Shown here piece by piece: positions 53,325 to 63,904 of a stretch of DNA of 64,000 bases (its first letter is position 1; each line of letters starts with the position of its first letter). The stretch is from assembly GCA_951799405.1 (NCBI GenBank), contig OX637345.1:5766001-5830000 (forward strand), written 5' to 3'. A program made the translations under genes and the position numbers. The DNA is from Agapetus fuscipes (lineage: Eukaryota; Arthropoda; Insecta; Trichoptera; Glossosomatidae). The notes under the pieces were generated by a model. It was not told the origin of the DNA. It searched no databases and saw nothing but the letters and a program-made list of their open reading frames with translations.

Positions 53325-53552
53325 TGGTGCTGGTTTGTCTTATGCCCATCAGAGGTAATTTCAGATGAGTAATGTTTTCATGTGTACTAAACCAATGTGT
53401 CTTATGAAAACTGGAAATTGATTTTGAAAATATTTAAAATAACTCTCACATTATTGTGTTTTACGTTTTTTTACGTGCAAAATATGATTCTCAAGACAAT
53501 ATTGTTTAAATGTCATCTTTGAATCAAATTTTAGAGACGTCAAACCAGCACT
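53325..53552 (+). mobile_element. MITE-H copy, full length
   Basis: Ends GTGCTGGTTTG and CAAACCAGCAC are inverses. The interior has GTACTAAACCAATGTGTCTT and GAATCAAATTTTAGAGACG. No coding capacity. Confidence 0.7.
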
Positions 53553-53932
53553 TTTATCGATATTACCACGGAGCTTGTTCTTATGAGCTCTATTCATTAA
53601 TTTCTCTCCCTCGCATTTCAGAAAGGGAAACTCGTAGTACGACTCTCATTCATCCCTTTGCAGTCGATCTCAAAACTATGAGAACTTGGCGTTTTCATGA
53701 CTCATTTCTTCGCCAAACTGCCCGTTTATGGAATGATCTACCAGTACCAGTATCTGTGTTCCCTTTCCAATTTAATCCAGTTTTATTCAAAATCATCATC
53801 AATCGCCACTTCCTTGCAGCGTCTCACGACAGAAGCAACAACTCAAGCAACACCTCTACGGCATCCTTCCAGGGTGACATAGACCCCCAGGACTTTCAAG
53901 AATTGGGGAACCTCCCGCACAGGATTCCTTAA
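53548..53932 (+). mobile_element. LINE-4 3' end, reverse transcriptase C-terminus
   Basis: The frame reads YYHGACSYELYSLISLPRIS, ETRSTTLIHPFAVDL, RFHDSFLRQTARLWNDLP and INRHFLAASHDRSNNSS and ends LGNLPHRIP-stop. The pattern R...F...A-LWN-LP is typical of the tail of CR1/L2/jockey-like reverse transcriptases. A truncated relative is at 5105-5240. Confidence 0.85.
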
Positions 53933-54234
53933 CAAAAAGCACTGGGGGGAGGTAGTGTCTTCCAGTAGTGTGAATGTGTGGAAGATACTAGCACGTAATA
54001 CTTGGTGTGCGAATGTGCGTGTGACTGGAGTGTTCTAATGGATGCGACAGTGAATTTTTTTACTCTATTAGTCTCAGGCAATTCAAAACAATAGTCGCTT
54101 GAAGCAGAAAGCATTTTGTGTACTGACGCAGACTACCCTGAACTATGCTGACGCAAAAACCCTGTATATATTGCGTCCAGTGTAAAAATTAAGTTTCTAG
54201 TAAGATACTTTTTTTTTAACAAATGACTTTTATT

Positions 54235-54425
54235 GATTTCTGAGCCAGTTAACAGATGAGGATGCTTTCCTTTTTTGTCAAGGCCGAGTAAACCTCACCG
54301 TCTCTATGATTTGAGAATCAATATACCGAAACGGGGTACCATGACCTTCCTTGGTGGCATATACCTCTTCATTTCTGGTTTTGAATGCAAGTGTTCTACC
54401 AACTGAGCTTTTGGCCATACGTTAT
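54235..54425 (-). repeat. SINE-A copy, strongly diverged
   Basis: CAAGGCCGAGTAAACCTCAC, ATATACCGAAACGGGGTACC and GTTCTACCAACTGAGCTTTT follow the SINE-A order on the minus strand. Confidence 0.7.
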
Positions 54426-55339
54426 GATTACTCTAGTAAATCGGAGTGAATTTACCAACTCCCGTGACGTCACATAAAAGCTGTTATGAAACCTATAACT
54501 TTGATAGAAGGTATCGAACTACACTTGAGTACTTTAAAATCAAAGACGGCAGTGTAAGAGTTTTTCAGAAAAGAAAAAAATATACAGAAATGATAATCAA
54601 ATGATTGTCTTCATTTTTATATACTTAAATGATATTCAAGAAAATTCTTGGATATCCGACTTTGATTCTATATGATACCTTTTTATCTTTCAAGTCTTTT
54701 AACAAAGTAAAATCTTGTACACTGTCCAAATAAACGATCACCCATATAAAACCCATCCCGGGCAAAAATATCATACACTCCGCTTGTTAGTCCTGACAAA
54801 TATGATTACACCCCACTGGAAGCTGCAAGCAAACACGGTCCCTATAAGCCGCTCCCCAAATACCATTATTATAAGAAATCGCTTGCCGGCATTGCTTCAT
54901 ATTACGCCACTTTGGTACCGGAACGCCGGTATAACTTTATTAAAGTGGTCCATTGCACCGACAGTTTTCTTCGCTTCATATTACGTTCATTTTTTTTCAC
55001 TGAAAATGAATTTTGCGCTCAAATTGCAGACTCAGTACATAGACTGGCTTGGCTTATTATGAAATGAAAATTACTGAAGGTGTTTTTTTTCCTTCCCACT
55101 CCTTGTTTAAAATGCAATGTTTAAAATTGTGTTTTTTTTTCTTTGAGATTTTTTGCAACATTACCTGCATACAAAGAAAATTTCATAGAAACCTGCAAAA
55201 TGGAAAGCACTTGCTTCGACGTCTTTAATAAATAATAATATTAAATTTTTTAACACTGAGGTTTAGTAAAATTCATCAAAAAGATCAAATCATTCAATAA
55301 AAAATTGCTTGTTTTGAATTTCTTCGGATATTACAAGAT

Positions 55340-55535
55340 TATCTCTATTGTTACCCCTATCAAAGGGAAGGTCGGCAAGAGTTGCTGGGCTTATGTTCAT
55401 TTGAGATTGTTTTTTTTGCATATTGTAGGTCCACATGCGGCATGTGTAAGCGCGAAATTTTGCGTGTCTGCTTGTGGGAATGCGTTTAATATGAATCTCA
55501 AATGATACATATCTTTGCAACTTAGATTTAGATTA
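55340..55535 (+). repeat. SINE-C copy, head truncated
   Basis: ATTGTTACCCCTATCAAAGG to ATCTTTGCAACTTAGATTTA. Confidence 0.85.
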
Positions 55536-55967
55536 TATTAAGATCTCTATTGCTTTTTAAATTATATTTGTTAGTTGTTCATTTGAAAATGGTGTGTTGG
55601 TATGCTTGTGGTATGCTTTCAGCAAGGGCATGCATCCCATACAGGCGCATACGCCTGATAGGTAGGCAATATATGGCATCAAACGCATTGAAGCTTAAAA
55701 TATTGAGATTGAAAATTCTAAATTTATGTCCAATTGGAGCCATCGTTAGCACTTCAGTCAATTTCAAATGAGTTTTTAAAGAAATGTGAGAAAATATATT
55801 TGCCTATGCACGCACCTGGCTTCCAGTCTCTTCGGATACTGATTTGACCTTCAAGGTGCAAGTCTCACATCCGTTCAATAAAACAGGCCACACATAGCAT
55901 TTGTTCATTCCCTTAGAAGGTTGTAAATTTAATATAACTAATGTATTTGTTTTTTAATTTGTTGCAG

Positions 55968-56482
55968 GTTTCACAGACAGTTTTTACCTGTACCTGGCCA
56001 TAAGCGTTGCTGCATCCATGCTGCTATGCGTCTGCCTGAGCATAGCACACTGCGTCGTCCGAAGACACAGTTCCAACAGAGACGCCAAAGTTCCAGACAT
56101 CTCAGCCACAACAGACCTGCCAAACGGCTTCGGAGACAACATATCCGAAGTGGACGGAGATATAGATATGACAACAGCACTACCTATCGCAGCTGTGAAT
56201 TCAGCATTGAAACCCGAAAGAGTCGTGGCGTTTTCCGATCAGATGGATCCAAAGAATGTGATATATGGTCGGGCAGTCTCGAATGCAGCATTTGTCGGTA
56301 CGAACATGTACGGACAACCCGATGAATACGTTGTGAATATGGGAACATTGCCCAGGATAGTCGAAGCTGGGACTTTGAGAAGAGGGATTCCAGCGCAAAT
56401 GTACCCTCAACAGCCAACTGATGTGGTTGTGAGTCCAAGGAGTTTAAATAGGTGTTCGAATGCGCAGTATTATTATGGGTGA
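55968..56482 (+). CDS. eva-1: EVA-1/EVA1C homolog, last exon: transmembrane and cytoplasmic tail
   Basis: After the acceptor TTTGTTGCAG the frame reads GFTDSFYLYLAISVAASM, then LLCVCLSIAHCVV and RRHSSNRDAKVPD. This is one transmembrane helix of about 23-25 residues followed by basic residues, fitting a type I membrane protein. The cytoplasmic tail (about 140 residues) includes NGFGDNISEVDGDIDM, FVGTNMYGQPDEYVVNMG, GTLPRIVEAGTLRRGIP and SLNRCSNAQYYYG-stop. Several tyrosines (MYG, EYV, the final YYY) could be phosphorylation or adaptor sites; that is inference. The stop is TGA at 56480-56482. The 171 residues, one exon, join in phase to the Pro/Gly linker. Confidence 0.95.
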
Positions 56483-56739
56483 CAAGAGGATGCGAGAGGC
56501 ATGTGTGATGTCTCAAGAACATATTGCTTCTGAAAGACTTGACGATAGTGTTAGATAAATGATAAGTTATACACAAAAATTCAGTGATAAGTTCTTTTGA
56601 ATACACCTAAGGAATCTTTTATATAAAAAAAAAAAAAAAAAATACAAATTGAATGTTCTTTTTGGACTTGTTATGGATTGGTGTTGGTTTTTTTGGACTG
56701 GTCACGGCACAAGGCAGGATCATGACAGGTGGCTGAAAA
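56483..56739 (+). other. eva-1: Probable eva-1 homolog 3' UTR start
   Basis: Sequence directly after the stop. No canonical AATAAA lies within the first 250 bases. A poly-A run at 56624-56642 is genomic. The transcript end cannot be placed, and the next AATAAA-type words are beyond 57040. Confidence 0.5.
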
Positions 56740-56915
56740 GGATCGTCCTGTGGTGACTCAGGATGTCCAAGCGGGGAGCGGGGAGTTCCTAGAGACATTA
56801 AGGGGCATGCGGGCTGGGGATAGCTGAACATGGCAGCCGATAAAGAGGCATAGAGAGGTTTGGAGGAGGTCTACATTCAGAGTGGACTGAGAAAGGCTGA
56901 GGAAGAAAAGAATGA
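56740..56915 (+). mobile_element. LINE (RTE-like) 3' fragment
   Basis: Pieces DIKGHAGWG, LNMAADKEA and RGLEEVYIQSGLRKAEEEKN follow the RTE-class C-terminal order with stops between them. Same class as 36318-36460 and 45990-46145. Confidence 0.7.
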
Positions 56916-58082
56916 AGAAGATGTAAGAATTGCACTTTTAAGCTTCCTCCCAGAGAGCCAGTCATCATTATTGTCGGAATCCGTGTGCCTGGCATTCTGT
57001 AAACTTGTCCAGCCCACCCTTATCTTTGTAGTCGTCAACTGGGGTCAGAAAAATAAAATCAGAGAAAAAATTGGGACGTCATCCCGCTGATTGGTTAACC
57101 AAATGGCAAAGTAAATTTGATTTTGGTTGCCTTAAAGCCATTATCACTTAGACATTTGACGTGACCTCGATATTTGAAATGCATCGACTCCATTCAGAAG
57201 GAATAAAAAACAAAAATAGGAAACCTCTGCGAGAGATCTCCCGTAGTTTAAAAATGTTAAAAAAGGAAGAGAATATTGGGGGAAAGAAAGTATTGGTTTG
57301 TTGAAAATGAAGTGTTAATAACACCGATCCTATTTAAAACAAAACATGTAGTGAAATTATACATAAAAAACTTTTTCATAAAAAAAATGTTTAATAAAAA
57401 TTTACAAAAAAAATAAGTGCACATAAAAATTTAATGAAAGTGTAAATATTGATTTAATAAAAATGTCGAGTTTATTATTTAGAATAAAAATAAATTAATC
57501 AAATTTTCACACAGAATTTTTACAAATATTAACAATGCAATACAACATTTTTTTACTCTTCATCAAATTATTTTGTAATTTATTTTGAAAAAATATCAAT
57601 AAAAGCCATTAATTTTAGTGATATGTTCCAAAGATTTTTAGTTTCCAAAATAAAATTAAAAATATTTTATCAATAATTTTAGTTTTTTATGATATTTATT
57701 ATTAGTTTTGTGTAAACAGGGTGTATAAACAGGGAAAAAAAAATGAGAATTTTCAATAATTTCTCATTTGATACCCATCGATTGCAATAATAAAATTTAA
57801 GAATTTACTTTTTTCAATATAATTATTGTTAAAAAATACTCAATGAAATTTGTAAATAAAAAACCTTTTTTTCAATTGAAAATATCATATTTAAGAAATA
57901 AATGTTATATAAGAAGGATTGGAATGATTTTTTTTAAAACTTCTTTTTATTCATTTGTTTTTTGCTTTAACTTTGAAAAAATAATTCCAAAAAAAGCGGT
58001 TTTTCATAATTATTATCAAATAAAAATAAAATAATTTGCATATTATTATTATTAACTTTAAAGATTAATAACGCTTTTTGGA
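56916..58082. other. Intergenic, extremely AT-rich from 57300
   Basis: 57300-58080 is almost pure A/T with many AATAAA and TTTTT runs. 56916-57300 is less biased. No gene recognised. Confidence 0.45.
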
Positions 58083-58322
58083 TATTAGACGAGCCGTTAA
58101 AGGAAAAATTACATTATGATCGACGTTTTGCCCTTGACGTAGCCAACGTCTTCAGGAGGCACTCTTTCTACACGACGATTGAAGATGACTTGAAAAATTT
58201 CAAGCACAAAAATTTAATTCATCCTCTATTTTCGTGCAGAGAGGGTGCCTTATGAAGACGTTAGCTACGACACCAACGTGACGTCGAGAATAATGTAATT
58301 TCTCATAGACTATTCGTCGGAA
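58083..58322. mobile_element. CTGAAGA foldback family, long inverted copy
   Basis: Left half ATATTAGACGAGCCGTTAAA, CGACGTTTTGCCCTTGACGT, AGCCAACGTCTTCAGGAGGC. Right half AGAGGGTGCCTTATGAAGAC, GTTAGCTACGACACCAACG, GACGTCGAGAATAATGTAAT. The halves are inverted around a short AT-rich centre near 58195. Confidence 0.8.
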
Positions 58323-58406
58323 AATGTAAAAAATCTTTAAATTAATACGTAAATATATATATATAAATATTTAAAAATATAAATGGTAAAACATTGTTTT
58401 AATTCA

Positions 58407-58536
58407 GTGTTTTAAGGCTTTCATGGCCGGCTTCAGAAACGAAACGTTGCAAAAAAGAGAAAAAAGAATAAGCAGCCCACAATATTGAACATGGCCTACA
58501 AGCCCGGAAGGATGGAGACATCATCATCATCAACAT
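58407..58536 (+). mobile_element. 130-bp retroposon with 15-bp target duplication
   Basis: The 15-mer CATTGTTTTAATTCA occurs at 58392-58406 and again at 58537-58551, exactly flanking an insert. The insert begins GTGTTTTAAGGCTTTCATGG and ends in an ATC microsatellite (CATCATCATCATCAACAT). Perfect target duplication plus a simple-repeat tail fits LINE-mediated retroposition. The insert splits a Penelope-like end. Confidence 0.85.
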
Positions 58537-59204
58537 CATTGTTTTAATTCACTTTATTTTATTTGTTTATGCTCGAATATTTTCGCCTAATGAGGCATCT
58601 TCAAGAGCAGAATGGTTACAAATATATTTTTATAAAATAATTTTCAAAACAATTTTCAAAACAACTTTTTTTTCCAAAACAAAAGCAAAATTCATAGACA
58701 AAAATTTTTTTTTAAACACAAATGTAAGATTCAAAAATGCATTATTGTTAGGTATAATGAAATTAAAAATTTGAATACAATAAAAATAAAATATGTTAGT
58801 TAAATAAAAATAATAATAGTAATAACAAATAAAAAACAAATTATTGCAATATTGGTGAAACATAAGGAATCTGCACATTCACTAAGTCTTTATTTTTATT
58901 TTTGTAGATTTCCAACGCTTCCAGAGCCATCAGTCTCCTCACTTCACACTCAGAGTGCATTACCTCTACATTGGTAATATCGAAAGTATGGTCTTTATCA
59001 ATGCAATGGTCTGCCATCTCAGAGTATGCAGATAAGCCTCTGAGTGCTCTGGAATGTTCTTTAAATCTTGTGCGTACTGATCTCCCTGTCTCACCAATAT
59101 ATAAAGCCTCACAGTCATTACATTTAATTTTATACACTCCACCCATATCCAATTTATCTACTTTATCCTTATTGTTGAACAGTAATTTATGTAGATTGTT
59201 TTTT
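58537..59204 (-). mobile_element. Penelope-like element, 3' part, runs into gap
   Basis: Minus-strand element. Its outer end is the TTAATTCACTTTATTTTATT / GCTCGAATATTTTCGCCTAA region, and its coding part extends into the N gap. It is mirrored by 59700-60370 on the plus strand. Confidence 0.88.
58841..59204 (-). CDS. Penelope-like GIY-YIG endonuclease domain (open frame)
   Basis: The minus-strand frame is open from the gap edge (NNLHKLLFNNKDKVDKLDMG) to the stop near 58841. The GIY-YIG signature appears as GGVYKIKCNDCEALYIGETG, followed by RSVRTRFKEHSRAL with the conserved Arg and His, ADHCIDKDHTFD and EVRRLMALEALEIYKN. Penelope-like retroelements carry this nuclease C-terminal to their reverse transcriptase. 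The reverse-transcriptase part must lie in or beyond the gap. No frameshift was seen in this copy. Confidence 0.92.
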
Positions 59205-59404
59205 NNNNNNNNNNNNNNNNNNNNNNNNNNNNNNNNNNNNNNNNNNNNNNNNNNNNNNNNNNNNNNNNNNNNNNNNNNNNNNNNNNNNNNNNNNNNNNNN
59301 NNNNNNNNNNNNNNNNNNNNNNNNNNNNNNNNNNNNNNNNNNNNNNNNNNNNNNNNNNNNNNNNNNNNNNNNNNNNNNNNNNNNNNNNNNNNNNNNNNNN
59401 NNNN
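59205..59404. other. Assembly gap (200 N)
   Basis: Exactly 200 N, likely a default or estimated gap. It lies between two inverted Penelope-like copies, a structure that commonly breaks assemblies. Confidence 1.
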
Positions 59405-60370
59405 GATGTCAGCATTTCATGCCATGGCCCATAGGTTACAACAGTTGCCACTTGATGATGAGGAATATAGGAAAGAATACAAATGTATTATGGGTATTGC
59501 AATCAATAATGGTATAAAGAAAATGAAATAAAACAGATAATTAAGAAACATGATATCCAGGACATTTTCAAAAAATTTATTTATCCTGTAATTACTAATC
59601 AAAATTTAGATAGACCTTGGCGAAAATGTTTATTTGTAAATAATAGTATTTCATACAAAATTAAAAAAATTTTAAAACATGATATAAACTTTGCTTTTTA
59701 TACAAAAAACAATCTACATAAATTACTGTTCAACAATAAGGATAAGTAGATAAATTGGATATGGGTGGAGTGTATAAAATTAAATGTAATGACTGTGAGG
59801 CTTTATATATTGGTGAGACAGGGAGATCAGTACGCACAAGATTTAAAGAACATTCCAGAGCACTCAGAGGCTTATCTGCATACTCTGAGATGGCAGACCA
59901 TTGCATTGATAAAGACCATACTTTCGATATTACCAATGTAGAGGTAATGCACTCTGAGTGTGAAGTGAGGAGACTGATGGCTCTGAAGCGTTGGAAATCT
60001 ACAAAAATAAAAATAAAGACTTAGTGAATGTGCAGATTCCCTATGTTTCACCAATATTGCAATAATTTGTTTTTTATTTGTTATTACTATTATTATTTTT
60101 ATTTAACTAACATATTTTATTTTTATTGTATTCAAATTTTTAATTTCATTATACCTAACAATAATGCATTTTTGAATCTTACATTTGTGTTTAAAAAAAA
60201 AATTTTTGTCTATGAATTTTGCTTTTGTTTTGAAAAAAAGTTGTTTTGAAATTGTTTTGAAAATTATTTTATAAAAATATATTTGTAACCATTCTGCTCT
60301 TGAAGATGCCTCATTAGGCGAAAATATTCGAGCATAAACAAATAAAATAAAGTGAATTAAAACAATGTTT
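59405..60370 (+). mobile_element. Penelope-like element, longer copy, frameshifted
   Basis: From the gap: FHAMAHRLQQLPLDDEEY (reverse-transcriptase thumb region). After a frameshift near 59516: KHDIQDIFKKFIYPVITNQN and RPWRKCLFVNNSISYKIKK. After another at about 59744, the GIY-YIG domain follows at 59755-60024 (GGVYKIKCNDCEALYIGETG). A third 1-nt deletion near 59985 alters the end (MALKRWK versus MALEALE in the left copy). All three look like single-base losses. Confidence 0.9.
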
Positions 60371-60504
60371 TACCATTTATATTTTTAAATATTTATAAAA
60401 ATGGACTTTCACTGTGTTAACAGATCAACACTAAAAAATATCGTAAATATATACATCAAAAGACCGTAACGCCATGCCAGTTTAATTGTTACCATCAAAT
60501 AATT
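60371..60504. other. Flank of Penelope-like element
   Basis: AATGTTTTACCATTTATATT and AAAATGGACTTTCACTGTGT mirror the 58350-58400 region, so the inverted repeat reaches beyond the coding part. Confidence 0.6.
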
Positions 60505-60509
60505 TGGAT

Positions 60510-60635
60510 GATCAATTGATCACACCTCAGAGATCTTTTCCAGCTTGGTCGTTGCTACCCAAGCAACGCAATTATTGCTGTAAAATATGTAAACTTTTAT
60601 GACCAGTCTTTTTTTAACCCCACCAAGAAAATTCT
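60510..60635 (-). repeat. SINE-B relic
   Basis: TGATCACACCTCAGAGATCT, CAGCTTGGTCGTTGCT and TTTATGACCAGTC keep the SINE-B order on the minus strand with many changes. Confidence 0.5.
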
Positions 60636-62819
60636 AGAAATTGTTTCAAAGTCTTCACTGAAAATTTCAGACATTTTTGACAATACTTTTAAATTTCTAA
60701 TAATTTTCTTAATCATCATTATTATTTATTGAGATAATAAACCTGTTTATGTATGTATGTAAAGTTTTATTAAAATAAAATATATTTAATTTACTTGATA
60801 GTTATGGTAAAGATTTTGTAAATAAGAATGTTTATTGAGATGTTCGAAAATGGATACAAAATATATATTATACTTAAATTAAATGAAATTTCTAAGTTTT
60901 AATGTTCAAATTAATTTTAACTTTTTTTTATAATTTCCGACAAAACGAGAAATATAACCCTTTTTATTCCATGGTTCATAAAATCCACTTATAATTCTAT
61001 GACAGTAATTTCAATTTAAAACTTTATTTGTTATTTTAATTAAATAATTTATTTTTTCACAAAACATTATCACGATGGTTGTTACATTTTCCTTATATAA
61101 TAAAAATGTATAAATAAATTTAAATTAAAAGATATTTTTTTTTGGTTTTAAAATTTTTTAGCATATGAAAAATCCTGTATGTATTAAATGATTTATATAT
61201 AAAGAATATAAATAAATAAATATAAAAACTCTATTCTTGATTTTTTATTTCTAAATTAGTAAATTTTAATTTTAATAAAGGTTTGTAAAGTAGAAGCGTA
61301 GAACAAAAAACTAATAAAATTGGTTTTTCTCAAATATATGGCAATAATAAAAAATCTATAAAAATATGTCACACGTTGGTTTTTTTGTCATAGGAATGCT
61401 TGCCACATGGAAAACAATAGGTTTTGTATATAAAAAAAACACATAATATAAAAAAAGGTTTTAGGTCGATAGTCTTCGTTGACGGTTGCCTGGACACTAA
61501 ATAAACATTGCTCTCGATTTTTTAAAAATATTTTTTTGAATTCCTCTACATTAAATTTGTTTCAACCTCATTAAAAGCATACATAAAAAATATAATTTTG
61601 AAAACAAAAAACAAAAAAAAACGCAAAGGGAAAATATTTAAAATAAACTTTCATATAAAATTACAAAAGCCGACCCCTGCTTTTGAGATAACATCGGGGG
61701 TCGAAAAGTACACAGGCGTACCTATATTTTTGCGGTCAAAGTTGGAAGGACCCTTTTGGCAAATATTTAAAAGCGCTTTATTGAAAAAATATTTGCGCTG
61801 CCTGACAAAATTTAAATCTTCCTGAAAATTCGGGAATTGGCTTCGTTTTTTACCTTTTGAGTTAACCAGTAGGTAAGGATGATGTTTAAAATTTAATGGA
61901 AGGTGTAAAATAAATTTTTCTCCTATAATGAGTGTGTTAAATGAAAATTTACAAGAATTAATTTTCAAAAATCTACTTTTCTTTTTTGAGGACCAAACAT
62001 TTTTTTGTAGTAAATTCTCGCCGTAATATACTCGCCGTAATCAAAACAAATTTGTTTTAATGTGTATCTTTCAAGATGAATGATTACAATCAATAAAATA
62101 AAGAACCTTTTTCTACACCAGATCAAAATAGAATGTGAACTACATTCTCCTTCGTAAATTTGCAAAAAAAGTTAAATAAAACCTTTTTACGTAATCTCAC
62201 AGTTTTCAATAGTGTTTTTACTTTCAGCCAATTTAAAATAAATCGTTTTCAGTAAGCTCCCACCAAAAAAAAAACATCGGATTTTAATGAAATTTCTTGA
62301 TTGCTTCGTTAGCAATGAGTGCCAGATGCTAGGATAACTTTACTCGGAGCATAAAGCATAGTAAAAATACTCGTCCATCACGTAAGCAGAAAAAAAATAA
62401 GAAAACTAAATCACTCACTAGATGTGCTGTTGCATCTACCATAAATTTTCTCTTTACGCGAGGGTTGAGTGTTTACGTCATTCTCGGAGTTAACTTGTCG
62501 TTTTAAAATGTGTCCAAAAAAAGCGAAGTAAAAAGATTCGAACTGCGAAGGCGGGACAACTTGATCCGTAATTGACAGGTGACCCGATCTTGATATCTTG
62601 ATTCGCCTGATTTATAGATGCCGCTACCAAACAGCGTCCATTAATTTTTATTAAAATCCCAATCTCCTTTTTTTCGTATTTCTTATGTTTTCTTATTTTT
62701 TTCAATAACGTAAGTTAAATGAAACTCTATTGCCATTTACGTAAGAGAGGTCAGAGCCTCTGCGAAATGGCTTTCATTAATTTCTTATCTTTTCTTCAAG
62801 CACTGATCGAGCCATGTAA
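60636..62819. other. Intergenic, AT-rich, mostly unexplained
   Basis: 60640-61640 is very AT-rich. 61665-61880 is GC-richer without a recognisable product. 62735-62790 (GTCAGAGCCTCTGCG) may be a LINE-2 tail relic. No gene supported. Confidence 0.4.
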
Positions 62820-62960
62820 AATCTATCTAAAGTAAGTTGCAAAGATACATCAACATTTAAGATTCATATGAAATGTGTGTCTACAAACAGACATGTATAA
62901 GTTCGTGCTTACACATTCCGCATGTGAACTGAAAAACAAAAACTTAAATTTAAAATTATC
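62820..62960 (-). repeat. SINE-C 3' half, diverged
   Basis: AAGTAAGTTGCAAAGATACA, GATTCATATGAAATGTGTGT and TTACACATTCCGCATGTGAA. Confidence 0.72.
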
Positions 62961-63559
62961 ATATACTTTGTAATTCTATCACTCCATTACTCTTCCTTTC
63001 TACAAACTGTGCGCGCACGCAAGCAATAAACCTGTCAGAACTTCTCAATTTGTTATATATCTCTCTCGCACTTGCCTATTTGCAATGCATCCGTCCCTTT
63101 TTCTCACTATATAGAAATATTGAATAAGTCTCCCAGGAATGAAGAGCCTACTATTGTGAAGATCATTGGGAAGACCTGGAAGAAATAGAAAATGAACATA
63201 TTTGTACATGTTTTCATTTTTACATACATTTTCTTGACCTCCTTTTGGTCCAAGTTCTATACAAATCAACCTAAAGTGGAGCTGTATGAATGAATGAAAA
63301 TTTGCGCTATAAATCTAACTGTATAAGTCCCTTCCATATCCAACACAAAACGAAGAAAAACCGAATCGCAGAGATACAATAACTCAAAACGAGCCAGCCT
63401 TAAAATTGGGAAAGTTGCGAAGTCATTACGGCACTTGGTAGTCCAGGCGAAGTCCGACATGAGATTATGGCCGAGGAGAAATATCTCTACCGCTTCCATT
63501 CATACTTATACAGTTGCGAAAAAGGAGTGGAATTTTCATGAATTCAGATAAATAAAACG
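62961..63559. other. Unexplained intergenic sequence
   Basis: No repeat or coding signal recognised. Minus-strand open frames of about 75 codons lack homology I can name. Confidence 0.35.
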
Positions 63560-63750
63560 TGATTGTAGGGTTGCAGGGTGTATGTCCATTTGAGATTTGG
63601 TTTTTGCAGAAAGTTGCAGGGTGTACTTATGTGCATACGCGCTTGCACATGCGGCATGTGCAAGCGCGAACTTGTACGTGTCTGCTTGTGAAAATGCATG
63701 TAATGTGAATCTCCAATGTAACATATCTTTGCAACTTAGATTAGATTAGG
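63560..63750 (+). repeat. SINE-C copy with internal duplication
   Basis: GTTGCAGGGTGTATGTCC and, 50 bases on, GTTGCAGGGTGTACTTATG show a repeated segment. The end is TCTTTGCAACTTAGATTAGA. Confidence 0.82.
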
Positions 63751-63904
63751 GTGAAATATAAAAATTTGATGGTTTCAGAATTTGAAGCGGCTGATGGATG
63801 TAGGTATCTTCTATTTGCAGCTCAAGAGGAGGGCAACTATTAAAGACAGTTGACTGGCAAAACAAGGCACTTTTTTTACATATGCTTGATGACCAACTTA
63901 TCGT

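Larger units (their letters stand above)
40144..55967 (+). other. eva-1: eva-1 homolog last intron, 15.8 kb
   Basis: Starts GTAATT and ends TTTGTTGCAG. It carries two foldback elements, about a dozen SINE-C copies, SINE-A and SINE-B copies, a palindromic MITE, three LINE C-terminal fragments, a long reverse-transcriptase frame and a possible solo LTR. Unexplained stretches: 41981-42430, 42902-43368, 43721-44409, 46501-47324, 47946-48457, 52046-52499, 53011-53324, 54426-55339 and 55536-55967. Confidence 0.85.

Noticed and set aside
54715..55062. Open frame of 115 codons in the last eva-1 intron
   Set aside because: No ATG at the start, no recognisable domain, and biased composition. Likely chance.
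58971..59451. Long open frames spanning the N gap
   Set aside because: They are artefacts of reading through 200 N and are out of frame with the Penelope-like protein.
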